This document shows positions 28,601-37,542 of a stretch of 64,000 nt of DNA, in pieces. The position numbers were made by a program, and so were the translations under genes. Source of the DNA: Cyanoderma ruficeps (Eukaryota; Chordata; Aves; Passeriformes; Timaliidae). Within the stretch, counting starts at the first letter, position 1; each line of letters opens with the position of its first letter. The stretch lies in assembly GCA_008694505.1 (NCBI GenBank), contig VZDJ01000594.1, positions 14,326,918 through 14,390,917 of the forward strand, given 5' to 3'. The notes beneath the pieces were generated by a model. That model had not been told where the DNA came from and did not search any database. It was given only the letters and a program-made list of their open reading frames with translations.

Positions 28601-31600
28601 ATGATAATTACAGCTTGTTAACCTAAACAAATTGAAACTCCTTTCCTCCATGAAAGTTTTTAAATATGCAACTGGAACCTTAAAAATATCTTTAAAAGTA
28701 AATGACAAAAGGACTAGACCATTAATGCTTTGAATGGATTGATCTCACTTGATGTTATATCCCTAGAAGGGCTTTCAGTTCATGAATATGCCTTAATATT
28801 TCTACCAAAAAAAAAAAAGTGCACTCATTGACTTAATTCAACTTTCAAACATAGCTGTAGGAACAGCAGTGAAGCTGCAGTTACAGAGATCATCTAATTA
28901 TGCTGATATAACATATGCAAGAGGAACATCAAGTACTTGCTCTCCAGTTCACAAACATTAGTGGGGCTCCATCTGACCACTGCCAGCCAGCGTCGTCATC
29001 CAGGCGATTCAGGCCCATCCACAGCACCATGTCTGTGGAATTTAACTGCCCTGAAACAGAAAAATATAAACATAGGAATACCGCATGCTTTCCCCAAGCT
29101 TTAAAATAGCTACAGGCATAGACCTGCTGTCCTGTCTTGTTACAATTGGAATAAAACTTCAAAGCAGTCTCCAGACAGTTCAGGCTGATTGGCTTTTTTT
29201 TTCTGTCCTTAGAAAAAGTCAGTTACTTTGTTAATCAACACAGAAAAGGAATAAACTCAGAAACCTGAAATGCTTCAAAAGCTACTCGTTCTGCAAACCT
29301 TTCCTGCACAAGTTGTTGTTGACTTTAGAAGTTAAACCTAGAACAAGCAGCTATATGAATGGTGGCCTGCTTCAGCTTTTCATAAACCACTTTCACAAAC
29401 TTTTACAGCCTTGCAGACATATCATAAGCTAATGAAGTAATTTTTAAAACTTCCTGTTAGCTTATATCCTTCAATTGAAAACCAGCAATAGTGGGAAGCA
29501 ATGGCCAAGAAATCTGAGGCAACCTTTGCATCAGAGCCCCACCACCCATTCCTCCACTTGATTTTCTCCATTCGTGCTAAAATAACCAGGAAAGCTCTGC
29601 TTTCAGAAGGCTCTGCACAGTTTGTCTGAGACATTTGCTCCAAGTGGAAAAGCAAACTGCTTATCAGAGAAGGAGTAACATCCACTCATAGAGCTGGCAT
29701 TTTCCCCATACAGGACATTTACTTAAAGCCTGCAGAAATGTTCCTGTCATTCCCATTTGGTGAAGTCCACTTACAAAGAAAACTTAGCAGGAGAAAGGGG
29801 TACCAAGGTACATTGCAGAGAAGGTAAACACACGTATAATTCTCCAAAGTAAACAAACACACTCCCTAACAACAACTGCAGGATGAATGAGAATCTCTGT
29901 CGGGGAGGAGAATTGAGAAAATTGCATCCCCACGTAACACAAACCACCACTTTTGCACTTCGGTATAATAAGATGGGAACTTACCTTCATCCTTGCTCTT
30001 TCAAACAGGTGTGTTACGTGACAAAGCCCCACAAGCAGCAATAGGAGAGACATCACACAGAGCATTAGGCTCCAAAGCTTACCCCTTTGCACAGGTAAGG
30101 AGGAAATCTAACTACAGGTTTCCTACAAAGTGCCCAGAGAAATGTCTACTCACTGCTTAAGTTACTTATGTAGTTCTGCTCTTCGGGGCTGGTGACACTG
30201 AGCAGGTCCCCTCCTTGCAGCTGACAGGCAGCCCGAGCCTCGTGCCAGCTCAGCACGGACGCGAGGTTGAACTGGTAGCAGACATGTGTGTTGGGGTTCT
30301 TCTCCCAAAAGATGTCACAGCCACTCTCTACTCAAAAACAGACTCATCACCAACTGCCCAAGAACCCAAACCAACCAAAAACACAACACCTTGAACAATT
30401 TAATTAATTAATGACAGCAGTATCCCAATGGAAGCATTGTCTGTTCCTTTGTTAGTGCCTTTCCTGTTCCTTCATTAACACACATAGGGAAATAGGGCAC
30501 TAATGGAATAAAATGTTGCTCCACATTTCACATGGTTGATAAAATACTCAGGAGCTGATCTGCAGCTGGTGGTGATTTTCACAACTCTCATTAAGCCAAC
30601 ACAGCTACATTTTAATTTATTCTGGCTAATCATTTGTTTCTAAAGCGGAATGTTGAAATATTCAAACTGTGAACACCTCACCCAACTTGTAGAGCAACAC
30701 TCACTGGATCTCCTTGGACCTTGTACTCAAGAGAATAAACTACTATAATTAAAAAGGATAAGAAAGGCTTCAGATACCATCTATTTTAACGACTGCCCAG
30801 AAATACCCCCTACAAAGACACATTTACAGCTGTTTTAAGATCCTTTGGAACAGAGATCTGAAATGTAACTTGAGCAGAAATATAACTTGGCTTTTCCAAG
30901 TCTCTTCTACTGATAGAAGACACTATTTTGCTTATTTGCACAAGAAGCTGGAATATTCACAAAGATTATACATCCAAAATCTTTTCAACAGCAAGTATTT
31001 TTAAAGCTATTGCTTTTTAGTATTTTAGGCCCAAGACATATCCAAGCAGTGCACAGAAGGAAAGGAATGTGCAAGAAGCAATGCAGTCAAAAGCAGAACG
31101 TGACCTTGCAAGAGCAGCCTTTACATTATGTGTCCCACAAAAGCTGCCTGTGTGTCACTAGGACACAGGGGCTTGTCCGCAGGGTAAGGTCAATGGGCTG
31201 CACAGAACAAGATCCTTCTGCTACCCCCTGTGGTTTTGCTGTTGTGATGAGGACTTGAGTCTCAAAGGTCAAACAGGATAAACTATAACAAATTTGCTAA
31301 AATCTTCCTTTGTGCTTTTAAAAAAGACATTCCCATCTAACAGAAGGGAAGTGTTCTAGTATTACTAATAAAGAACAAACTCTTGCAGGGGGAGAGAGAA
31401 GACAAGGAACATCTTACCAGCATTTGGGCAAAACCCCCATTTTTCATCTTGTTCATAGTAAGTTGTTGTGGCACACCACTCAGATTCCTTTCCATCTTTA
31501 GTACACTCATAATACCACTTGTTGTTATATTTAAATGGAAAAACGCATGGGAAACCAAAAGAATTTCCCAGCAAGGTGTATGTTTCTGGAAAAAAAATTT

Positions 31601-34600
31601 CAGAGATTAAAAGAATGCAGACAACAAAAAAATTTTGCCCCCATATGTCATTATTCCTGTATTTAGCAGCAGTAATAAAAATAAAATGTCTAAAGTGACT
31701 TTCAAAATTTAATTTATAATTGATAGCACAGCATTACAAGTGTGAGCAGCATAATTTAAGTAAATAGAATGTGGAAATAATAACTTATGAAATCTGTCAC
31801 CATGAGGCACATTCTTGTAACTTACTTCATTCACAAAAGTATCACAAAAAAAAGCACAACCCCCAAAATCTGATTAACTGACATAAAGTCTGCACTTACA
31901 TTTCAGAACAACCACATAAACCAAAAGTTTGTTAAATCAGTACACACTCAGATGCAAATTCTATTTATTTATTAGTCTAGGACAGATGAGTAATTTAACA
32001 TTATTCTCCTGCTTCTCCCACTATTTATCAAGTGGATTTCTAAAATGTTTTCCACTCTCTTTGTCATTCTTTGGGAAAGAAAATGTACAAGACAAAGGAA
32101 TATTAAATAGAATTTTAAAATAAGTTTTTTATCCCATAGAGAATAGTAACATAGCTAAAGAACTGATGCACCATACATCTGTTGCCACAATCAATGTTTC
32201 ACAAGATACTTATATATTTTCCTATTGTACTTTGAGGACCAAAACATTGAGAGAACCAGTGCAACTGAAAGCTGTAAAAGCTTTACCTTAGTGAGTGTCT
32301 ACAAAACCTCAGAGCTTCCACAATCACTCTTTGAATGAAACTGTTTATCAAAGATTCCACATTGATAGCTTTAAGACCAAAGTCCTTCAACTACTGAATC
32401 AATACATACTGCCAGGTTCCTAGAGGTTTCTAGAGTTAATGGCTGGCTGTGCACATATAAAAGAGCAGTTTACACATTGTAAATCCCCTCCTGATGTGAA
32501 TGAACAGAAAATACAAGGAACAGGTCAAAAAATAAATCAGGATTGCTTCTCTGTCCACCTGCCACCATGCTGCCAGCTATGGAGGGAGTCTATCAGTCCT
32601 GGCAAGAAACCAAATTCAATTGCTACAGACTCTTACCACAGTTACATATATTTAATTTTTATTTTACTTGATTTAATTTTTTTAGGTAGATATCCCTCAC
32701 ACCCCATGTTTGGTGTACTAACAGGTTGGCTTGCCTTTGTATGTGCATGAGTTGTGGAAGAAGGTGGAAAACATGGAAAATAGAGCCTGAAAGTGAAAGA
32801 GATTTTGTCAACACAATTAAATATTTTGGTCCTGAAAATAGGCTAAAAGTGCCTGCCTAAGGCTGATCCTCTCCTCACCTCTCTGAGATGTTGCAGTAAT
32901 AGGGCTAAACCAGGTCTACTTTCATCTCACTGTCTGTATATGGCAAATGTGTACAACTTTTCATGGATTTAAATATTTTCTGTCTGGTCTAAAGTATAAA
33001 TTCCATCAGGTTTCAGATAAAGAGTCTGGGCGCTGAAGCACTTTCCCAGTTATCACAGGTCCCAAAGAAGGAGTTTAGTGAGAGCAGAGGCTGAGCTACA
33101 CCTACAGGGGAAACCACTAAGACCAGATATGGAACCCAAACACCCAGTTCAAGTGGGGAAAATCAGTAACTTCAGTCTGAGACAGTGTGCAAACATCAGG
33201 TCTCTCCCTCTACAGAAATGCTGAGGAAGGGGTAAAGGTACAGGCTGTCTGTTGCTGTTTGAAGTCAGTGGACTTATCTTAGTCCTTAAACTTGGAAAAC
33301 TGTTCAGGTCTGCAGACCTGGATCTTGATGTACACTCCTACACCTTCACTAGCTGTATAGCAGGATTTATCAAAATTTTGATCTCTGTTTCAAAGTTTGG
33401 CATGTTCAGAGTCCAGCTGCGGAACCTTGCAGATATTATTCCATGCACACTGCAATTACAGACTGATTTTCAGTGCCAGAAACTCCAAATCCTTTCTTAT
33501 CTCTCTTTGGGTTTATCTGATAATGGAAGCTGCAGGACAGGCAACAGCAAATCTTAGCAACCCTTTTAATTTTACAGGTGATTTGAAATTAGCATTTCCT
33601 GGTTTGCAAGGACACTGGTGGGTTTGGGGATCAATTTAACAAAAGAATATCAATTGTGTGGTACGCTCATTTCAATCACCACACATAAAAAACCCCACAG
33701 ACTTTAAGTCTCAAACTGCAATAGAGACTGGAAGCGATCATAAGCACCTGACCACCCTCAAATAGAACTTCTGAAGCTTTTCCCATCTAAGCTTCTATGA
33801 CAAAATTTGATTCTTACCTTGAAATGGGTGTTCACAAAGGTCTTCATCATAGGACATGTACTGTTTCCATCGACAGGTAGATTCTTTTTTGGCCACAATA
33901 TGTTTACTGTTTTCAACTGCTAATTTGTACTCTGATACACCAACTAACACTTTTCCATCACAGTTCCACCACAAGGAGTACTGAGTCAAATCACATTCAA
34001 GCATAGTTAGTGGCTGCTCTGGCTTGCTGATGTTCAGCCCCAGGCAGGTACTGCTGCCTATGTTGAAAAGACGACGGTTGGACACCCATTTCCATAACAT
34101 CTTTTCTGAGAGCTGACTGCAGTCTTCCAGAACAAGGCCATCCCTGTCCACTTTAATGCACAAGCTGGAATTTTCACTCTGGATAATAAATATCCCTTTA
34201 TCTGTAGGGGGAAGAAAATACAACAAACTTTCAGTCCATAGAATACTGCAATTGATTAAATAGTATTAAAAGACAAACATTTTAATTGCAGCTATTTAGG
34301 AAGTAAATTGAAAATATCCATCAGAATAACTGATGCTCCAAAAAACTAAGGAGTATTGGTCTAAATTTACTGCCAGCTCATTTTTCTAAACATGTGGACT
34401 ACTTGCAAGCATACAAAATTAAACCAGGTAATATTTCTCAAGTTGGATAGCCAAAAATAACCCCAAACAAAAAACAAGAGGTGCCCAAAAACATCAGACA
34501 GGTTTAAAGAAAAAAGCCACTGGACACCAAGACAGAGTAAGGACCACAGTAATGGAGCAAAGGTTGAAGTAATACAAGAAGTCATGCTGTATACTGCAAA

Positions 34601-37542
34601 ATAATTCCCAACATAGATTGGAGAGTGCAATTAAAGTAAAAGCTGCATATTTTAAGACTGACATTGCCATATTCATTCTTTACTCTGTAACTACAGAGAA
34701 AGAAAGAAAGTTTCATTGTCAATAGGACACAGAAATAGCAGGATTTAGCTATAGCATTAGAACTGGTGGCCAAGGGTTAAAGTATGACTTTCCTATTTGA
34801 TACATATTGTTCAATCATCTGTGACTACCTTCCACGAGAGCAGATGTTGTGGGGCTAGCCTGATATCCCAGATTTTTTGGAATCACATAGAAATTCACTG
34901 AAATATCTGACATCATGTTATAAGTATGCAAAAAAAGTCAGCTGTTTAACATCTTGGGAGCATAAGTTTAACTGACCATATAGACTGAAAAGAAAGAGGG
35001 CAGCTGAGGAACTAGAAGTCAGCAAAATGTAAGCCTGTAACAGCTCAGCTACTTGACTCACCCAGAAATCCACAATGATAAATAACCCAGGGAGTTCTGC
35101 TCACATTATATGTGAGATATTTATTTCACGCCTCAGGAGATTATGTGTTGAGAACCTGAGCAGCACTTCCATTTTTGCCTTCAAATTTTACGGTGATAAT
35201 TTCTGCCATGCATACTTTCAAGTTTCTGTAATCCATCACACCTAGCATACTGAAGCACTAACTATAATAATAAAAAAATACCCTCAAATTGACATAGCCC
35301 AGAAATAAAATATGAAATGCAGAGGTCCACCCAGATGCTGTGCCTGAGTTTAGTTTAGTGCAAAGAGCCTAGGTGTGGCCCTAAAAAAGGAAGATGTTTC
35401 AAGCAGCACTGTGACAGTGCTGTGTAACAGGCACACTGGAGATCAGCTCAACAATATAATGTGCATACAACAAACAGAACAGAAAGAATATGGATTATGG
35501 TAAGGTTTTTGGTTACAGATTCTGCATAGAACACATTATGACTTACAGGGAAGTGGCACTGCAGATTGTGGCACTACTAACAGTGTTTCCCTCATGGCTA
35601 TAGAGATTGACAGTCTGATGCAGCAGAAGCAAGCCCTTCTGACTGGCACCTGGTGAAAACCAGCCTGATACATGAAATTGTGTCTTTCAAGCACTTGGCA
35701 GCTGTCCTACATTAAGTCCTCGACCATTTAGGGGTGAGCAAGTTTCCTTTTACCCATGGTAACTCTTACAGCTCTCAGGTGTTTGAGCTCACTGACAACC
35801 CATCAGACACTGTGACAGATACCCAGATTGGCCCTTTGCTTTTGAGTTTTCTGTGAAGTTTTGCCTTTTGTACTGGTCTCACCCTTCTTACACAACCCAG
35901 CCCTCCATGGGCAACACAGGTGTCTCTATCTACATGGCCAGAAAGAGTTTCTGCCCCTCGTGCTAAGGGTATATCTTTTCCACAGCAGTCTTATCTTTGC
36001 CGACCAGAAAATTCACAGTTAACTCACTAGATAACTAAAAACTGGGATGTTAGCACTACTAAACACTGATTAATGGGGTTAATTCACCAGGATACTGGCA
36101 TGCACACATAGATTGTGAGTTTGACAAAGTTTGTTTACATCCACAGCACGCATCTCCCATACAGCACCTTCCCCTCCACTGGGGTGGGGGGAGCAAGACC
36201 ATAACCCAGAGGTGAAGGATTCCCAATCTTTGAAAGCCTTTATCTGTAAGGCTCTTAAGAGTTGCAATGAGTGCTGAGAAAAGATAAGGCTCTTTCCCAG
36301 TGTACACAAAGAACTCATCTGGATGATCTCTGTGAATAACGTCCCTTTTTCATTCTGGGGCAATTTGTGCCAAGAACAGCCAGACCATTATTCTTGAGCC
36401 CCCTTTCAAATGTGGTTTCCATTCCCCAGGTACAAAATGCAATTGACAAGAGAGCTCAGTTCCTGAGGACTGCCAGGAAACAACCAGCTCACCAAAGAAG
36501 TAAGACATGAAAGATGGCAGGCTCAGTGACAGCTCCATGAGCTCCAGCTCAGCTCTGTCTTCAAGTGGAGCAATGAGACTACTGGAGCAACATTAAGCCT
36601 GGGAGTGCCTCCAGGCTCGCCTCCTTTCAGCTTGCAAAGCTACACCATCCATTTTACAGATGCTCACATAGATGAGTCTTGTTGCAAAGCTCCTGGTATC
36701 AGGGAGAGGTCTGTGCCCAAAGTTCTGCAGCTGAAGAGCAACGGAGCTCTGTGTCCCCAGAGGACCCAAAGAGGAAAGGAGATAATCTATGCTTTAGAAA
36801 CTGAATGGGTGAAGGGAAGTCTTTAGAATACATCCACTTCTTTACATCCAGGACCCTCCACACAAGAATAAGGTGACAAGAAACATATCCCAACATATCC
36901 CCTGAAGAGAAGCCTGGAGCTGATGTGCAGCCCCAGATGAAGAGCTAATTGCTGACCAATACCTCCAAGTTCCTGTTTACTTGGGCTCAACACAGCTAAT
37001 CGGGAATAAAGGGCTGTTAACAAAACTAGGCGAACAAGATAACTTCATTTCCTTCCTCCTTACCTCCCATTTCCGTCCCTCCAAAAAAACCAGTGAGAAT
37101 TGCTTATGTGACAATAGAGAAAGTAACTGCGATTTACTGGAAATGAGAAAAAAACTTTCCCTATTCTCTCCGGGTGCATGGAGGACCGCAAAGGGCAGCA
37201 GAATGAGAAGCAGTGAGGACGCGAACAGAGCCAGCGGGGCAGGTCCCAGGGCCCCCGCGCCCGTCCCCCGCCCCGGGGCGCTTGGAGCCGCCGGGGCTCG
37301 GCGGGGCGCGGGCAGCCCAGCGGTCCCGCACGGCGGTTCGGGCTCGGAACGCCCGGGGCGAAGGGCTGTGCCCGGGACCCCGCCCGCCGCGCCGCTCCCC
37401 TCCCCCGGGCCACCCCGAGGCGTCACTCACTCCGCAGGGAAGGCACCGCGTCCCGGCTGACGGCGGCGGCGCCGCGGCCGCCCAGCAGCAGCAGCAGCAG
37501 CAGGAGGCAGCCGGCGAGGAGCCGCAGCCGCACCGCCGGCAT
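1386..37542 (-). CDS. PLA2R1: PLA2R1 / FcRY: M-type phospholipase A2 receptor, complete, 30 coding exons
   Basis: Joined exons give 4383 nt, 1460 residues plus stop; the human protein is 1463. Residue layout: signal peptide about 1-28; ricin-B-like cysteine-rich domain 38-165; fibronectin type II 166-221 with its four cysteines (179, 193, 203, 218); eight CTLDs about 222-1378; membrane span about 1394-1416; tail 1417-1460. Known family: a mannose-receptor-family endocytic receptor at the cell surface. Mammalian PLA2R1 binds secreted phospholipases A2; the bird orthologue FcRY binds yolk IgY at acidic pH and carries it across yolk-sac epithelium. ITGB6 lying next upstream in the same orientation favours PLA2R1 over LY75 or MRC1. 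The ATG at 37542 was chosen because a hydrophobic leucine-rich signal follows at once. All exon phases agree and no stop or frameshift was found. Exons lacking long open frames (4, 9, 10, 16, 18, 19, 26-29) were placed by splice sites, phase and similarity to the human protein as I remember it. Confidence 0.95.
1818..1847 (-). CDS. PLA2R1: PLA2R1 exon 29: 30-nt stalk exon
   Basis: Ten codons, DIDATESSEK with the split glycine, forming the juxtamembrane stalk. Acceptor TTTCAG, donor GTAAAC, phase 1 to 1. Mammalian PLA2R1 has a short acidic stalk at the same place. Confidence 0.85.
2456..2632 (-). CDS. PLA2R1: PLA2R1 exon 28: CTLD8, end
   Basis: Encodes NETVSWSDGSPLNYSNWGIR, then CISLRTTDGVWQLSPC and RGFVCKMDA. 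Acceptor CCGTAG, donor GTATGT, phase 1 to 1. Confidence 0.92.
3072..3188 (-). CDS. PLA2R1: PLA2R1 exon 27: CTLD8, middle
   Basis: Encodes SSLLTIQDEDENAFILEEL and VQMVWLNILLVTD. Acceptor TTGAAG, donor GTAAGT at 3071, phase 1 to 1. Confidence 0.9.
3617..3757 (-). CDS. PLA2R1: PLA2R1 exon 26: CTLD8, first part
   Basis: Encodes GLCSEKTIPWIKFKNSCYSF and FDTAYEVCKNQ. Acceptor CACAG, donor GTAAGT at 3616, phase 1 to 1. Confidence 0.92.
4664..4832 (-). CDS. PLA2R1: PLA2R1 exon 25: CTLD7, end
   Basis: Encodes NGLNFEWSDGTRSLFTFWED and LQGAVCHVPP. Acceptor GGCAG, donor GTAAGT, phase 0 to 1. Confidence 0.94.
5362..5600 (-). CDS. PLA2R1: PLA2R1 exon 24: CTLD7, first part
   Basis: A 239-nt exon encoding NASDMYPVPDTLEYGNRMYK, ELVSITDQYHQAFLT and GYSHWIGLFTAD. 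Acceptor AACAG, donor GTACGT, phase 1 to 0. Confidence 0.94.
7421..7841 (+). mobile_element. Candidate solo LTR of an avian endogenous retrovirus
   Basis: A 421-bp block starting TGTGGGCC and ending GCGACA, with a TATA-like TATGTATAAG near 7682 and AATAAA at 7771-7776, followed by a segment resembling the R-U5 end of avian ERV LTRs (GTTGGAGAGTTTTATTCCC). No target duplication and no primer-binding site is visible, so the ends are uncertain. It is antisense to PLA2R1 in intron 23. No viral gene is seen beside it. Confidence 0.5.
8120..8500. promoter_or_regulatory. CpG-rich patch inside PLA2R1 intron 23
   Basis: Many CpG dinucleotides (for example around CCGCCCCTCCCGGG and ACCCCGGGACGCGG) within otherwise AT-rich intron. 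No long conserved-looking reading frame on either strand. It could be an intronic promoter or enhancer, or part of an inserted element next to the LTR-like block. Function unknown. Confidence 0.35.
9039..9174 (-). CDS. PLA2R1: PLA2R1 exon 23: CTLD6, end
   Basis: Encodes LPLCTLVSNSPNFYFTGKWY and YGFVCQKTR, closing CTLD6. Acceptor TTGCAG, donor GTAAGA, phase 0 to 1. Confidence 0.93.
9655..9785 (-). CDS. PLA2R1: PLA2R1 exon 22: CTLD6, core
   Basis: Encodes FITMNLYGRKTSVWIGFQSD and KYSNWSPVEVVD. Acceptor TTCCAG, donor GTGAGT, phase 1 to 0. Confidence 0.93.
10572..10689 (-). CDS. PLA2R1: PLA2R1 exon 21: CTLD6, second part
   Basis: Encodes CFLIQIPKDPEHLRNWYSAQ, EFCSNYDGSLAVLEDELEQ. Acceptor AAACAG after a long T/G-rich tract, donor GTAGGG, phase 0 to 1. 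Confidence 0.93.
11492..11634 (-). CDS. PLA2R1: PLA2R1 exon 20: CTLD5 end and CTLD6 start
   Basis: Encodes GLWGDGNCTVSLPCICKRK, a lysine-rich linker (IPKKIEKEIPKEP), then CPKGWLHFGFK opening CTLD6. Acceptor CTCAG, donor GTAAAA, phase 1 to 0. Confidence 0.93.
12918..13021 (-). CDS. PLA2R1: PLA2R1 exon 19: CTLD5, WRD segment
   Basis: Encodes WRDESPVTYQNWDEGRERD and KRCAFISSQT, matching the family closely. Acceptor GTGCAG, donor the weaker CAG|GTTTCT at 12917, phase 2 to 1. Confidence 0.9.
13344..13408 (-). CDS. PLA2R1: PLA2R1 exon 18: CTLD5, core
   Basis: A 65-nt exon encoding LSNSDVHWWIGLHAENLSDE. Acceptor TTACAG, donor GTAAGA at 13343, phase 0 to 2. Confidence 0.9.
13409..16207 (-). other. 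PLA2R1: PLA2R1 intron 17 (2.8 kb)
   Basis: AT-rich, unique-looking sequence. I see no exon, RNA gene or repeat family in it. Confidence 0.6.
16208..16365 (-). CDS. PLA2R1: PLA2R1 exon 17: CTLD5, first part
   Basis: Encodes ELPWSYYQGAEYLFH, KFVCSWLRGGLAIINSS and IQNKIKK. Acceptor TCTAG, donor GTAAGA, phase 1 to 0. Confidence 0.93.
16876..16911 (-). CDS. PLA2R1: PLA2R1 exon 16: 36-nt micro-exon, CTLD4-5 linker
   Basis: Twelve codons (VKPMSPVWYTT core) between a T-rich acceptor ending CAG and donor GTATGA, phase 1 to 1. It bridges exactly the linker expected before ELPWSYYQGAEYLFH in exon 17. Being frame-neutral, it could be skipped without a frameshift. Confidence 0.85.
17308..17440 (-). CDS. 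PLA2R1: PLA2R1 exon 15: CTLD4, end
   Basis: Encodes SSFLEDKYVEDDSRNCGVFK and REWICKIPK, closing CTLD4. Acceptor TTTCAG, donor GTGAAA, phase 0 to 1. Confidence 0.93.
17812..17896 (-). CDS. PLA2R1: PLA2R1 exon 14: CTLD4, core
   Basis: An 85-nt exon encoding TEERQFWIGFNKRN and WQWSDRTP. Acceptor TTACAG, donor GTAAGT, phase 2 to 0. Confidence 0.93.
18365..18510 (-). CDS. PLA2R1: PLA2R1 exon 13: CTLD4, second part
   Basis: Encodes IFHNEKVLMRRTWDEAEALC and GAHLASFSHIYEE. Acceptor TTGCAG, donor GTAAAT, phase 0 to 2. Confidence 0.93.
18804..19006 (-). CDS. PLA2R1: PLA2R1 exon 12: CTLD3 end and CTLD4 start
   Basis: Encodes SGGCVVMRG and KAMSLCKQKV, then the next domain start CYFGWESEPNLLNCYK. Acceptor TCTAG, donor GTACAT at 18803, phase 1 to 0. 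Confidence 0.92.
19988..20157 (-). CDS. PLA2R1: PLA2R1 exon 11: CTLD3, middle
   Basis: Encodes RFEQAFINSM, YFWIGLQDLNNTGEYFW and YTNWNKYQP, the CTLD core. Acceptor ATTAAG, donor GTGAGT, phase 2 to 1. Confidence 0.93.
20158..22241 (-). other. PLA2R1: PLA2R1 intron 10 (2.1 kb)
   Basis: AT-rich with a short G/T-rich run near 21540. Nothing else recognised. Confidence 0.6.
22242..22354 (-). CDS. PLA2R1: PLA2R1 exon 10: CTLD3, first part
   Basis: Encodes GWERHGGYCYKIDSTLRSF and then SGYFCPSALVSVTN. Acceptor TTTAAG, donor GTAGTT at 22241, phase 0 to 2. Confidence 0.9.
23135..23680 (-). other. Unidentified 181-codon open frame in PLA2R1 intron 9
   Basis: The minus strand is open from just after a TAA (23681-23683) to a stop at 23135, with an internal ATG at 23632 giving 165 residues. 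The composition looks protein-like, with few low-complexity runs; it includes WFSYIEMECQGEK and GHPFLFTVWKEETYFLLYS. Just upstream a second frame is open from about 23724, after an acceptor-like TTTCTTTCTAG, so a decayed retrocopy or gene fragment with one frameshift is possible. I do not recognise the family. It lies between exons 9 and 10 on the coding strand of PLA2R1, with no sign that it joins that transcript in frame. Chance is the main alternative. Confidence 0.3.
24006..24113 (-). CDS. PLA2R1: PLA2R1 exon 9: CTLD2 end and linker
   Basis: Encodes EGHWRIKNCED and FYICKKAG, the CTLD2 end, then a linker closing with SSCPE. Acceptor CTTAG, donor GTAAGT at 24005, phase 0 to 0. Confidence 0.9.
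25483..25640 (-). CDS. PLA2R1: PLA2R1 exon 8: CTLD2, middle, with EPN tripeptide
   Basis: Encodes TETWIGLYSNN and VVFEWSDSTPV, then EPN at residues 464-466, the tripeptide used by mannose-type lectins for calcium binding. Acceptor TTACAG, donor GTAAGT, phase 1 to 0. Confidence 0.93.
26990..27178 (-). CDS. PLA2R1: PLA2R1 exon 7: CTLD2, first part
   Basis: Encodes DAWKYYATRC, then NRNCYRL and the conserved CQSENSRL. Two in-frame donors lie 3 nt apart. The downstream GTGAGT at 26989 is the better match and gives the family length, so it was chosen over GTGGTG at 26992. Confidence 0.9.
28152..28295 (-). CDS. PLA2R1: PLA2R1 exon 6: CTLD1, last part
   Basis: Encodes KENHCAV and LPFICKKYLN, the closing CTLD1 cysteines. 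Acceptor TTGCAG, donor GTAAGT, phase 1 to 1. Confidence 0.93.
28937..29050 (-). CDS. PLA2R1: PLA2R1 exon 5: CTLD1, middle
   Basis: Encodes WMGLNRLDDDAGWQWSDG, the CTLD core. The acceptor is TTTCAG. The donor is a modest CAA|GTACTT, chosen because it alone keeps the phase needed by exon 6 and gives the family length before the next cysteine. Confidence 0.88.
30154..30327 (-). CDS. PLA2R1: PLA2R1 exon 4: CTLD1, first part
   Basis: Encodes ESGCDIFWEKN, then CYQFN and a WHEARAAC motif, the usual start of a CTLD with its first cysteines. Acceptor AGTAG, donor GTGAGT at 30153, phase 1 to 1. Confidence 0.92.
31418..31585 (-). CDS. PLA2R1: PLA2R1 exon 3: fibronectin type II domain
   Basis: Residues 166-221 hold the four FN2 cysteines and the FPCVFPF signature. 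In mannose-receptor relatives this domain binds collagen. Acceptor TTCCAG, donor GTAAGA, phase 1 to 1. Confidence 0.95.
31586..33817 (-). other. PLA2R1: PLA2R1 intron 2 (2.2 kb)
   Basis: Unique-looking sequence without recognised repeats, exons or RNA genes. Confidence 0.6.
33818..34201 (-). CDS. PLA2R1: PLA2R1 exon 2: cysteine-rich ricin-B-like domain
   Basis: Residues 38-165 are all in one exon, typical of this family. It holds LCIKVDRDGLVLEDC and a WKW motif of the beta-trefoil fold. Acceptor CTACAG, donor GTAAGA, phase 1 to 1. In FcRY this domain takes part in pH-dependent IgY binding (known from the family). Confidence 0.95.
34202..37430 (-). other. PLA2R1: PLA2R1 intron 1 (3.2 kb)
   Basis: The first intron, becoming GC-rich at its promoter-proximal end (37205-37430). 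A place where regulatory elements are common, but none can be named from sequence alone. Confidence 0.6.
37431..37542 (-). CDS. PLA2R1: PLA2R1 exon 1: start codon and signal peptide
   Basis: The exon encodes residues 1-37, starting MPAVRLRLLAGC and followed by eight leucines, a classical cleavable signal. The donor is GTGAGT at 37430 and the exit phase is 1. It lies inside the CpG island. Confidence 0.93.
37483..37503 (-). repeat. PLA2R1: (CTG)7 repeat coding leucines of the signal peptide
   Basis: Seven CTG codons in a row on the coding strand, preceded by one CTC, give the eight-leucine core of the signal peptide. Such repeats often vary in length between individuals and species. Confidence 0.9.
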
